NCBI GenBank assembly: GCA_900315105.1
Contig: OMXX01000024.1
Span: 62,001 to 126,000 of the forward strand
From: an uncultured Prevotellaceae bacterium
Lineage (GTDB): Bacteria > Bacteroidota > Bacteroidia > Bacteroidales > Bacteroidaceae
DNA: 64,000 nt
Reading direction: 5' to 3'
Part shown: positions 11,182 through 19,730 of the stretch, piece after piece
How positions within the stretch are numbered: the stretch's first letter is position 1
How the letters are laid out: every line of letters starts with the position of its first letter
Made by a program: the position numbers and the translations under genes
The notes under the pieces: generated by a model
Told to the model about the DNA's origin: nothing
The model's database searches: none
What the model saw: the letters and a program-made list of their open reading frames with translations, nothing else

Positions 11182-12456
11182 ATGAAATTACTAGAACATT
11201 TGAAGACGGTACGATATGTAGCAGTACTATTGTTTTTGATCCCTTCTCTACAGGTTTGCGCACAAAGCAATATCCGTGAAGGTTATATTATTACATTGCA
11301 AGGCGATACGCTACATGGCGAAATTGATTTCCGTACATCAGCCATGAACATGAAGCGATGCGTTTTCCGGAAGAAAGGTGAGACATCATTCAAAACATAT
11401 CTTCCTGAAGAAATTTCCGGTTATAGGTTTACCAGCAATGGTATTTACTATGTAAGTAAAGAGGTAGAAACAGAAAATGAAGGCAAAAAGGTACTTTTTG
11501 TCGAGTACGTACTTCATGGAAATATGAATCTTTATCAGTTAGGCTCTGATGATATGTTGCTTGAAGATGAAGATGGAAATCTGGCAAAATTCTCAGTAGT
11601 AAAGGCACAACGCTCTACTGATAAAAAGGAAATCAGGAATGAAATGAAAGATGTGCTGATTATGCTCAATAAGAGTATTAATGCCACCAATATTCTTTTG
11701 GAGAAAGACAAGAGCCGCGAAAATACCAAAGCAGCTGTTAAGGCCTATGTGGATGAAGTATGTCCTGATGGTTTTTGTGAAGCTTTCGAATACAAAAACA
11801 AGAAAACTCCAAAAGAAGACCGTACATTGCATTACTGGGTGAAAGCTGGCTTAAAAAACACGACATACAAATTCTGGAATGATGAAACTGTTTCTGGCGT
11901 TTCTCCTCTGTTTTCAGTAGGTCTCGATTTCCACCTAAATCGCTTGTTTAAGGGACTGATGGTAAATGTAGGCATAGTATTCGAACCAGGTAAAGCGACG
12001 CAAGACCTTCCTGATGTTTATAAGGATAATAAAACACATTCATATCTTCATTTCCTTGAAAAGCCTTCAAATATTGACTTTCAGCAGCTTGACGTAATGC
12101 TTGGTCCTGGCTATCAGTTTAAGATGGGGTCACTTATGTTACATGCAAAGGGTGGTGTTATCTATCGCCTTGCATCTCATAAATTCCATTTTACAAATTC
12201 AAGATACTCTTATGATACTGATATAAAAGGATTCAAGAAAAACAAAATCAAAGCTGATGAAGATATAACCTATGATTTTGATACTCAGTTCGGCTTATAT
12301 GCAGGTTTGGGTATTGAATATCCGCTTAAGAACTTTTCTATTATCTGTGATCTGGATTATATCTATGATTACAATAGATGGGATGTTTCTGGAATAGAGG
12401 AAAGAACAGTACTGAAGCAAAATGGTATCTGTCTATCGGCTGGTGTGAAATTCTAA
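11182..12456 (+). CDS. Predicted outer-membrane beta-barrel protein, unknown function
   Basis: The product has 424 residues and a signal peptide (cleavage near QVCAQS). The first third holds GYIITLQGDTLHGEID, a motif I associate with uncharacterised Bacteroidota envelope proteins. A charged middle (about 140-215) contains two Cys (VCPDGFCEAF). The last half has alternating strands (LHYWVKAGLKNTTYKF, FSVGLDFHLNRLF, YAGLGIEYPL) ending in CLSAGVKF with a terminal Phe, as in outer-membrane barrels. It stands alone with its own promoter and terminator. A short copy of its 3' end lies at 18647-18680, suggesting that a paralogue once existed nearby. Confidence 0.7.
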   Translation: MKLLEHLKTVRYVAVLLFLIPSLQVCAQSNIREGYIITLQGDTLHGEIDFRTSAMNMKRCVFRKKGETSFKTYLPEEISGYRFTSNGIYYVSKEVETENEGKKVLFVEYVLHGNMNLYQLGSDDMLLEDEDGNLAKFSVVKAQRSTDKKEIRNEMKDVLIMLNKSINATNILLEKDKSRENTKAAVKAYVDEVCPDGFCEAFEYKNKKTPKEDRTLHYWVKAGLKNTTYKFWNDETVSGVSPLFSVGLDFHLNRLFKGLMVNVGIVFEPGKATQDLPDVYKDNKTHSYLHFLEKPSNIDFQQLDVMLGPGYQFKMGSLMLHAKGGVIYRLASHKFHFTNSRYSYDTDIKGFKKNKIKADEDITYDFDTQFGLYAGLGIEYPLKNFSIICDLDYIYDYNRWDVSGIEERTVLKQNGICLSAGVKF

Positions 12457-12481
12457 CGACTATATAGTGTTTAAACAAAAA

Positions 12482-12513
12482 AGCAGATTGCTGTAGTGCA
12501 GTCTGCTTTTTTT
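12482..12513. terminator. Bidirectional terminator between convergent genes
   Basis: Stem AGCAGATTGC / GCAGTCTGCT with A and T runs on opposite sides. It serves the + strand barrel gene and may also serve the minus-strand propeller gene. It is almost the same hairpin as at 10959-10991. Confidence 0.85.
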
Positions 12514-12542
12514 GTGTAATTTATGTTGGTTTACTACATGAA

Positions 12543-14198
12543 TTAGTAACTTAAGATCTGTATTTTCCCATTATCCAAGCATAGGATCAGATGTCTGGAT
12601 TTTGTACGAATGGAGTTTAATCTGTCACTAATGAGGGCAGCCTCACCGTTTTTGAGTAACCATAGTTCCATGAACTTGCCTCTCTGTCCTACGATGAATG
12701 TCATATCATCATGGCTTGCTATGGTTCTGTATGCCTCTGTCGGAGTTGCCAAGACGGTTGGCTTTCCATTCTTTACATCCACAACATATCCTTTGTTTGT
12801 CCTAATAGGAACAGTATTCCTTGTCGGTTTTATTTCAGAGAATGAGTTATCTGTATCAACTTTGAACAACTGTCCTTCGTCGATATAGTATTTGAAGCTT
12901 CCTATAAGGGTTGTATCAGTATCAAAAAAGTCCATTTTGTTGCTGGTTGTGTTGTAGATAGCCTCTCGATTTGGGAAAAGCAAGTGCAGTTGATCGTTGG
13001 AAGAGATGCATGATATTACGTTTTGATTTTCCATTTCCATTGGCTGATATGAGAACAGCTTACCATCGGTGGCACTAAATGTAGCGACGTATGGCTTTTC
13101 CATTGCCTTTGCGCCGCCATTGCCATAAATAGCCAATGCGAGATTTACCATGCATATTGTATCGCCTTTGAGGAAGAGCTCGGAGCGTGTGGCCTTCTCA
13201 GGAAGCTCTATTTTCCATGTCTCGTTCATGTCATCATCGAAACAATATAGTGAGTTGCGGTCGGCGAAATAGTTCTTTCCTGAGTTCTGAATAACGTAGG
13301 AGTTAAGTCCGCCTATTTTGAGTGGACTTGGCATATAGAAGAATGAGCGGTAGTTATTGTTTAGTGTTGTGTTATAGACAGGATAGTATATTGCAGAAAG
13401 TCCCATCATACCTCCCACGATTCCTGTTGCTGCTCCTATAAATATAGTGGAGAGGACCTTCTTCTGGTTAGCAATAGATGTCTTGCTTTCCAGTCTCTTT
13501 ATGTCGCCTGTCTCCCAGTTGACGCGGATGAGATCTCCAGATACAACATAGTCACTCACTTCATCTATAGGTTGGCAAGTGGTCATACCATTATCATTGT
13601 TGAGAAGCTTTTTCTGTTGCCAGACCTCTTGGCCTGTAGTCAAGGAATAGGCTGTTATCTTTACTTTATCGGTTAAGTTGTTACGCGTGCAAAGGAGTAG
13701 CTTGTTATTTACATAACCCATATATGAGTGTACGCCTTTCTGTTCAAACAACTGTGCGGTTGTGGCAAAATCAGTGATTGTGGTATTATTGGAAAGCAAC
13801 TCCGTCAGGCTTGTTTTTGACAATATATACTTTTGCCCTTTCCATGGGAAAGTCTTCCTGTAGAGGAGTTTGTTGTCGGATATGCGCTTTACGGTCATCA
13901 ATATACTCTGCTTCTTCTTTTTCTTAGTATTATCCGCTGTTGAGTCAGCACTAAGAAAGCAGATATTCTCACACGAATCGTCTGTAATGAAGTTGTAGTA
14001 ATCCTTAGGAACATCTATATTCTTAATCTTAAAACCGAAAACTTCCGGTTTGATAAATTTCTTTTCTGTCTTTTCCTTGTGCAGTTGTGAAGGACTTGCA
14101 GTCTGAATAGTGGTAGTGTCATGTTTCAAGACATTATCAGCCATTACATGACAGGACAGACAGATAGAAAGCGCTATAAGAATGGATATTCTTCTCAT
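12543..14198 (-). CDS. Secreted beta-propeller-like protein of unknown function (paralogue of 877-2514)
   Basis: The product has 551 residues with a signal peptide (cleavage near CHVMADN). It shares long blocks with the protein at 877-2514: ITAYSLTTGQEVWQQKK, SGDLIRVNWETGDIKRLESK, GKNYFADRNSLYCFDDDMNE and the central Gly-rich hydrophobic stretch. The repeated strand pattern suggests a propeller, and the Lys-rich insertion DNTKKKKKQS (about 90-100) is specific to this copy. The function is unknown; a periplasmic or lipid-free surface role is inferred only from the signal peptide. The promoter is at 14248-14279. Confidence 0.8.
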   Translation of the reverse strand: MRRISILIALSICLSCHVMADNVLKHDTTTIQTASPSQLHKEKTEKKFIKPEVFGFKIKNIDVPKDYYNFITDDSCENICFLSADSTADNTKKKKKQSILMTVKRISDNKLLYRKTFPWKGQKYILSKTSLTELLSNNTTITDFATTAQLFEQKGVHSYMGYVNNKLLLCTRNNLTDKVKITAYSLTTGQEVWQQKKLLNNDNGMTTCQPIDEVSDYVVSGDLIRVNWETGDIKRLESKTSIANQKKVLSTIFIGAATGIVGGMMGLSAIYYPVYNTTLNNNYRSFFYMPSPLKIGGLNSYVIQNSGKNYFADRNSLYCFDDDMNETWKIELPEKATRSELFLKGDTICMVNLALAIYGNGGAKAMEKPYVATFSATDGKLFSYQPMEMENQNVISCISSNDQLHLLFPNREAIYNTTSNKMDFFDTDTTLIGSFKYYIDEGQLFKVDTDNSFSEIKPTRNTVPIRTNKGYVVDVKNGKPTVLATPTEAYRTIASHDDMTFIVGQRGKFMELWLLKNGEAALISDRLNSIRTKSRHLILCLDNGKIQILSY

Positions 14199-14247
14199 TG
14201 TATTAATTGTTTAAATTTGGGAAGTAGTGGATTCTATTTACAAAATG

Positions 14248-14279
14248 CAAAATTATGGATTAATCTTCATATTACCAAA
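14248..14279 (-). promoter_or_regulatory. Promoter of the propeller gene 12543-14198
   Basis: On the minus strand, TTTG (14276-14279), a 20-bp spacer, then TAATTTTG (14248-14255), about 50 bp before the ATG. This fits the Bacteroidota sigma-ABfr consensus. Confidence 0.7.
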
Positions 14280-14348
14280 TATTTCTGTGTTTTTTTATGC
14301 AATAACAGCGCCAAAACAAACATTATTACAAAGAATTATTTAACATAA

Positions 14349-14383
14349 AAAACCTGATTGGCGAAATGCTAATTAGGTTTTTT
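14349..14383 (-). terminator. Terminator of the 1356-residue envelope protein gene
   Basis: Hairpin ACCTGATTGGC / GCTAATTAGGT with loop GAAAT and A and T runs on both sides. It belongs to a family of near-identical hairpins in the window (18706, 19550). Confidence 0.8.
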
Positions 14384-14389
14384 GGTTTA

Positions 14390-17300
14390 TTACTGTTCAC
14401 CATGCAGAATTATTCCATCATTCGTGAGTCCTTCTGCATATACTGAAATCTTACTTACATTGGAGTTATTCCAGAATGTGACGTTTGCCGTTCCATTTGC
14501 ATTAAGCTGTAATGCAGGGTTCCAATATAGTGTGCGACGATAGTCTGTAGGCTCTTTAGGCAGTTCACACTTGCTATAGTCAGGACTATAAAACTCATCA
14601 GGTACATCTATGCCATCAAAAACATAGCGACGATCACGATAGTATAACTGCTTGTCATCATCAAGCAATGGATATGCAACGTTTACTGACTCTGGAAGGT
14701 TGCTACCAGCATAGCGGGCACTTCCTGACAAGCGTGGCTGATAATCGCTGTAAATGACGTATCGGTCTATCTTATCCAATCTTTCCTCTATTCTTTCACT
14801 TGTATGGAATCCTCTTGAATCAAGATAGGCACGACGATAAATTGAATCCATAGGAACATCCTTATTGTGTATCATCCGTTCTATACGTCCGGCTCCCTTT
14901 CGCACATACATTCTATAATCCTTGTTACTACCTCCATTGTTTACATACGGTAGCGCTTGACCATAGTCGCCCATATATGAACGGAGTATATGCCATGGAG
15001 TGGCATGGCGCATTCCAGCATCTATGGCATGATTGTAACCTTCATAGCCATCTACCTGAAATGCAGGCATAGAATAAGGTATCTGACGAAGTGATGAGTG
15101 TCTTGCATTCACATTGATCTCAGAGAGCAATATAGAACCATCGGAAAGCTTCCTATCATCCGTGAAATTGCCTGAAAATAAATTCAGATGCTGCTGATAG
15201 AAATCAAACGGCTTGGCAAAGCGTGGGTAAGGGAAGTGAACAATCAGAGTAGATTCCGCATCATCGCTTTCTTTATATTGCCATTCAGCATCAGGCATTC
15301 CATTTACCCACATATTTTTTCTTTTACCATCAATCCACTTTGTAGAATCACTGGCTGTAAGGAAAAGAATGGTTGGTGAATAGGTCTTTGGAAGGCGTAT
15401 GGTGAATCTTCCGTTCTTGGTTGATGCCAGCATATCAGAGTTTTTATGTGTAGCAACATCAACAAGTGAGGCATAAACCATGAAACTTTTCGTTTTCTCT
15501 ACCCTGCCAAAATCATCGAATTCATCATACTCGAATCCAAGATATCTAGGCCTCACATTAAAATTAAACATTTCCTCTTTAAATGACTGGTTCTGCATAA
15601 AATCCCGATTACTGACCAGCTGTGTATAATCTACCTGAAACGCATTATTCAATGAATCCGTTTGATACATTTCAGAAATTTCATACAATTTATCACACCA
15701 TCTACTGATATTGTAGAAATTGCTGAAATGATAGTCATACAGCGTACCGGTAATGATAGGAGTATGTTCATCCGGCTGTGTCAGTTCCCATTCGCCACGC
15801 ACAGCCATCTGTCGCCAGTTGAAACGGCGCCAGCCTTGTGTCATCATCAGCAAGTCGAGAGCATGGCGATGCTCATAGTCGTCTTTCTCAAAATACCATG
15901 AAGGATTTGGCACGAAGCCTTTTATCTCCGATGCAAGGAGCATTTCCGTAAACATATCGCCATTGTCAAACAGGACGTCGGAATATTGGTTGTCACGAAT
16001 AGCCAATGATACGACTTCTGTCTTTATTGATTTGTCTGACTGTACCTCGATATCAACCTTCTCATAAGGTTTGTATATATCCTTAACACCTGATATGCTG
16101 ATATTTGCCTTATTCATATCAGGACGTGTGACGAAGAAGAGGCGATCGGCAAGTTTCCTGCCCTGAGCGTCGAACACCGTAGCCTGATTAACTCCTGTCT
16201 CAAGGTCATCATTATTCAAGACTATCCTTGTCACGCTATCTGTCAATTCATACATAGCCCTTACTCGTGCATCGTGCATAATGGTGATTCCGAGGGTATC
16301 TGATTTCAACTCACCAGCCTTTGTCACACAGATATTCCATAGAGAGTCACTTTGCTCTACACTAAGCACCACTCCATCAGCAGATATATTCTTGATTGAG
16401 GCCTTTGCCGTACCTTTTTTATTTTTATCTGTGGCTGTAAACAGGAACTCTGGCGATTTACTGTCAGTAGGCGTAAAGGTGAAGACTCCACGTCCGCGAT
16501 TATCAGTATGCGCGAGTTTCCTTGTTTTCTTCCCTTCCTGTATTGAGACAGTACCATCAACATATTCCCCATTGGTATATGCTGCCTCAAAGGCTACCCG
16601 ACAAGGCACACCCTTTATCATTTCGCCACCCTCAGGATATAGACGCAACTGCAACTCGTTCTTGTCGGGATCTTTCTTGAAACTTCTTGCCATAGCCCGA
16701 GAGGTTATTATCCTGTTATAGCTGCCAGCCTTCATAGGAGCATCATATATAGGGAACACACGGCTGTACAGTTTATCGTAATCGGTAAAGAACTTATGTT
16801 CCAGTTCCTCGTTGAAGAACCAGTCCTGGCAATCTGCTGAATGTTTTTTCTCAAAAGCACCCCAGTTTAGCTGCCAACGCGTATAGGCACGAAGCTCATA
16901 GAATCCGCTATACCAATCGGTATCAATAACGAAGTTTCCATGCCCTCGTCCTTTATTCATATCCACCATCTTACGCTCCACCACATAGCCATCCTGATTG
17001 AGCAGTTCCACATATAGAATACCGCTCACATCCGAAGGCTTGTCATCATTTGTACGACGGAGATAGGCAGAGAACCATAACGTGTCACCTAAGAAATAGC
17101 ATGTGTTATCCATGTGGACAAACACTTTCTCCTGCGGTATTATCTGCCCGATTTTCACAAGGCGGTTGGTCATATTGCCCAGTTTAGTATCAGGCAGTTG
17201 CAAATGCCATTTACGCACATTGTTTCCATCTCTTACGCTATAGTCTGTTGCCAGCATTTCTTCGCGCGTAATAGCTTTACCTTCAGCCATTTCAGCCTCA

Positions 17301-18460
17301 GCAGCAGTACGTTTCACGAAGTTGGCATTCTTCTTCATCAGTTCGGCAAAATTCTTGTCATTGATATTGGCAAGCATATTTTCCTGCACATCATTTTTCT
17401 TGTTGTGCTTCTTCCTCAACTGCCTCCTCTCCTTCTTAGTGACCAATTCACCTGTCTGGGCAATCTTATCAATATTGAATAGAATAGCCTTGACTTTGAG
17501 ATCCCCGGAATCAAAGTTGTAACCTATGCTCTGAACCTCTGGAAAACCCTTGTCTGAACGATAGTTAATTACAACAGAACAGTCAATATCGGCAGTACGG
17601 GAAACAAGGTCTTTCTTTATATTTATATTAAAGCCTTCCAACTGTCCCTTGAAGCCAAGCAGTTCGTATGTCTTTGCATCTATGTAAAGCGTACCAGTAA
17701 GAAGTCTTGTGAACGATTTCTCCAGATTACGTGAAGCCGTAATTGCATATATCTTCCTATCATTATCATCAAGAATCTCTGCCGAATAGCTATATATGTT
17801 CTTAGGAATATAAAGCATATCGAATATACCTAAAGGCGTATATGTCCCATTCCAGAACTTTGTATCATAAATAGCAGGAGAGAGTTCCAGGAGATGATGG
17901 AAATTCATATTTTCTATGAGCGAATGCAACAGAGTATCGCCAACCTGACGGCCATGACGACCGCTAACAAACTCTATCTCACGCAGATTCACCGCACTAT
18001 TTGCCTCGGTAAAGGTTTCAACGAGGTCATCGGCAGAAGTCTTGGTAAGTTGTCGGTAGAAATAAACGCTCCTCTCTTTCTTGTTCTTGCGATATGATTT
18101 ACGCAGTTTCGCAGCTGTCTTTTCCAGTATGCTTCTTGCAGGAAATACGGTTACTTCCTGCAAGATATGCGACATAGGTTTAAGCCTCAACGGTTCGTCT
18201 ATTGAAGAAGCTTTCACATGCAGTTTCTCATATCCCATGCACGAAACCTGAAGGACATCATCATCATTTACAACGATTGAAAACTCACCTTCCTCGTTTG
18301 TCATGGTACCAACTCCCTCTCTTACATAAATACTCACGAAAGGCAACGCTTCGCCTGTCTCCGCGCTTACTACACGTCCTTGACACGGAACGCCTTCTCC
18401 TTCTGCAAACGAGAATGCAGAAGACAATACAAATAATAATGTCAGAATTGTCAGCTTCAT
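14390..18460 (-). CDS. Large envelope protein: carboxypeptidase-regulatory-like domain plus MG2 (alpha-2-macroglobulin-type) domain
   Basis: The product has 1356 residues with a signal peptide (cleavage near FSFAEG). A carboxypeptidase D regulatory-like beta-sandwich follows at about 25-110 (GRVVSAETGEALPFVSIYVRE), as in TonB-dependent receptor N-termini. A middle region contains KVFVHMDNTCYFLGDTLWF and SGFYELRAYTRW (about 450-560), the pattern of an MG2 domain. The C-terminus (NANGTANVTFWNNSN) again looks like an MG-type sandwich. No thioester motif or plug/barrel was seen. Such proteins are common in Bacteroidota envelopes and of unknown role. It is monocistronic: promoter at 18565-18596, terminator at 14349. 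Confidence 0.75.
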   Translation of the reverse strand: MKLTILTLLFVLSSAFSFAEGEGVPCQGRVVSAETGEALPFVSIYVREGVGTMTNEEGEFSIVVNDDDVLQVSCMGYEKLHVKASSIDEPLRLKPMSHILQEVTVFPARSILEKTAAKLRKSYRKNKKERSVYFYRQLTKTSADDLVETFTEANSAVNLREIEFVSGRHGRQVGDTLLHSLIENMNFHHLLELSPAIYDTKFWNGTYTPLGIFDMLYIPKNIYSYSAEILDDNDRKIYAITASRNLEKSFTRLLTGTLYIDAKTYELLGFKGQLEGFNINIKKDLVSRTADIDCSVVINYRSDKGFPEVQSIGYNFDSGDLKVKAILFNIDKIAQTGELVTKKERRQLRKKHNKKNDVQENMLANINDKNFAELMKKNANFVKRTAAEAEMAEGKAITREEMLATDYSVRDGNNVRKWHLQLPDTKLGNMTNRLVKIGQIIPQEKVFVHMDNTCYFLGDTLWFSAYLRRTNDDKPSDVSGILYVELLNQDGYVVERKMVDMNKGRGHGNFVIDTDWYSGFYELRAYTRWQLNWGAFEKKHSADCQDWFFNEELEHKFFTDYDKLYSRVFPIYDAPMKAGSYNRIITSRAMARSFKKDPDKNELQLRLYPEGGEMIKGVPCRVAFEAAYTNGEYVDGTVSIQEGKKTRKLAHTDNRGRGVFTFTPTDSKSPEFLFTATDKNKKGTAKASIKNISADGVVLSVEQSDSLWNICVTKAGELKSDTLGITIMHDARVRAMYELTDSVTRIVLNNDDLETGVNQATVFDAQGRKLADRLFFVTRPDMNKANISISGVKDIYKPYEKVDIEVQSDKSIKTEVVSLAIRDNQYSDVLFDNGDMFTEMLLASEIKGFVPNPSWYFEKDDYEHRHALDLLMMTQGWRRFNWRQMAVRGEWELTQPDEHTPIITGTLYDYHFSNFYNISRWCDKLYEISEMYQTDSLNNAFQVDYTQLVSNRDFMQNQSFKEEMFNFNVRPRYLGFEYDEFDDFGRVEKTKSFMVYASLVDVATHKNSDMLASTKNGRFTIRLPKTYSPTILFLTASDSTKWIDGKRKNMWVNGMPDAEWQYKESDDAESTLIVHFPYPRFAKPFDFYQQHLNLFSGNFTDDRKLSDGSILLSEINVNARHSSLRQIPYSMPAFQVDGYEGYNHAIDAGMRHATPWHILRSYMGDYGQALPYVNNGGSNKDYRMYVRKGAGRIERMIHNKDVPMDSIYRRAYLDSRGFHTSERIEERLDKIDRYVIYSDYQPRLSGSARYAGSNLPESVNVAYPLLDDDKQLYYRDRRYVFDGIDVPDEFYSPDYSKCELPKEPTDYRRTLYWNPALQLNANGTANVTFWNNSNVSKISVYAEGLTNDGIILHGEQ

Positions 18461-18646
18461 AATAAATCTTGTTTACGGTTATTCTTCTCTTTCAATGCAA
18501 CATACAAAGCATTTTCGCACTCTAAAAAAGGGTCTTGTCGCTTGTAAAGTCGTTTTTCTGAGTGCAAAAGTATAAATTTTCAGAAGAAGTAACCAAGGTT
18601 TTTCCCTATACACATAAAGGGGATTCCCTATGAAGAAATATAGACT

Positions 18647-18680
18647 TATCGGCTGGTGTAAAATTCTAAAAGATATATAG
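18647..18680 (+). pseudogene. Remnant of the 3' end of a barrel gene paralogue
   Basis: TATCGGCTGGTGTAAAATTC and the following TAA match the last codons of the gene ending at 12456 (LSAGVKF-stop) with one mismatch in 23 bases; similarity continues into the TATATAG just after the stop. No upstream homology was seen. A terminator follows 26 bp later. This could be the scar of a deleted paralogue or a chance match. Confidence 0.45.
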
Positions 18681-18705
18681 GATTCAAGGTGTTTCTATAA
18701 TATAA

Positions 18706-18737
18706 AACCCTGATTGGCAAATACCAATCAGGGTTTT
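18706..18737. terminator. Orphan terminator hairpin
   Basis: Perfect stem CCTGATTGG / CCAATCAGG flanked by A and T runs. No intact + strand gene precedes it; it fits the remnant at 18647. Confidence 0.75.
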
Positions 18738-18846
18738 TATGTAAGTTTTAAGAATTATCATTATTACACATAATATTTTATCACTTTTGTCGTTTTCTTA
18801 ACTGACGAATGTTTTTTATACATACAAATTTAACATAAAATTGATA

Positions 18847-19545
18847 ATGAAGTACAGTAAATTTTTTATCACAGCGTTTATCGCTATTGTATCAGGATTC
18901 ACCTTTGTCTCATGTGATAAGGATGAGGAAACAACAACAAATGATCTATACGTATCCGACGAGTATGCAAGAAATCTGAAATTCGATGGCGCTATCGGTG
19001 GAGAATATCAGGGCAAATATATTATTCAGACTCTCGACAAAGAAAATAAGATTGTGAAGGCAGACACAATTGATAATGTTTCCTTGTATGTAGAGGGCAA
19101 TGAAATGAATGAATTAGTGTTCCGTAACTTCCCAATTTCTGAATTGACAACTATGATTAGTAAAGATCCAACTTCATACTTGGGTTTTAATGTTAAATCT
19201 GTTTCTAATCATGACCTTTGTTCACCATATACCAAGGAATATGAGCAGAAAGACAGCATGATGATTATGCATCATAAGCCAACTTCTATTTCATTTACAG
19301 CAAAAGGTCTTGTGGGGAATTTTGACTATCATCTTTATTATTGTTTCTCTGACAATGATACTGCATATAATGTTCCACTTAAAGCTATCTATGGTAATCA
19401 TGCTTTAGGCAATTGCAATATTAAGCTTCGTCTTGAGAAGATAATTGGCGATGGTAGATATTTATGGGAAAGAGACCTCTCGCGTTTATACTATTATATC
19501 GTGGAGTTCCAGTCACGACAGGTTATTACAAAGAATAAAGATTAA
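18847..19545 (+). CDS. Lipoprotein of unknown function
   Basis: The product has 232 residues. The ATG at 18847 is preferred over a TTG six bases upstream because it opens a lipoprotein signal peptide MKYSKFFITAFIAIVSGFTF ending in a VSC lipobox. The mature protein begins CDKDEETTTND, followed by a beta-rich domain (FDGAIGGEYQGKYIIQTLDK; SISFTAKGLVGNFDYHLYY). It resembles Bacteroides lipoproteins of the DUF4840 type, but I am not certain of that family. Acidic residues after the Cys could act as a surface-export signal. It is a single gene with terminator at 19550. Confidence 0.7.
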   Translation: MKYSKFFITAFIAIVSGFTFVSCDKDEETTTNDLYVSDEYARNLKFDGAIGGEYQGKYIIQTLDKENKIVKADTIDNVSLYVEGNEMNELVFRNFPISELTTMISKDPTSYLGFNVKSVSNHDLCSPYTKEYEQKDSMMIMHHKPTSISFTAKGLVGNFDYHLYYCFSDNDTAYNVPLKAIYGNHALGNCNIKLRLEKIIGDGRYLWERDLSRLYYYIVEFQSRQVITKNKD

Positions 19546-19549
19546 CATA

Positions 19550-19586
19550 AAAACCAGATTAGCGAAATGCTAATCTGGTTTTTTGT
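19550..19586 (+). terminator. Terminator after the lipoprotein gene
   Basis: Stem CCAGATTAGC / GCTAATCTGG, loop GAAAT, T run. Same hairpin design as at 14349. Confidence 0.85.
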
Positions 19587-19606
19587 TTTTACTTCCTAAG
19601 TAACTC

Positions 19607-19707
19607 CTAACCAAACTCGATGAAAGTCCGCTCCTTCACCGACTTTGCACCGACTTTGCACCGACTTTGGTACGGAGGATCATAGGAGGAAGAGCGGAGG
19701 AACAACG
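19607..19707. repeat. Iterated CACCGACTTTG repeat with inverted left half
   Basis: ACCAAACTCGATGAAAGTCC is followed by three CACCGACTTTG-like units, then GGTACGGAGGATCATAGGAG and GGAGGAAGAGCGGAGG. The left part is roughly the inverse of the CGACTTTGGTACGGAGG part. Related units are at 28225-28330, 42190-42260, 58268-58350 and 60358-60485. Confidence 0.7.
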
Positions 19708-19730
19708 GCAATAAATACGCATCTTTTATG

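Larger units (their letters stand above)
18461..18846. other. Divergent intergenic region with promoter, gene remnant and orphan terminator
   Basis: This 386-bp gap contains the minus-strand promoter of the MG2 gene (TACTTTTG at 18565-18572 with TTG about 21 bp upstream at 18594-18596), a short stretch matching the 3' end of the barrel gene (18647-18680), and a terminator (18706-18737) that now has no gene before it. Confidence 0.6.

Noticed and set aside
12457..12542. Small RNA gene between the convergent genes
   Set aside because: The only structure is a standard bidirectional terminator.
18630..18680. 16-codon open frame starting at an ATG near 18630
   Set aside because: Too short and explained by chance overlap with the gene remnant.
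19607..19707. Possible short CRISPR array (tandem CACCGACTTTG units)
   Set aside because: Units are contiguous without unique spacers, are only about 11 bp, and no cas gene is nearby.
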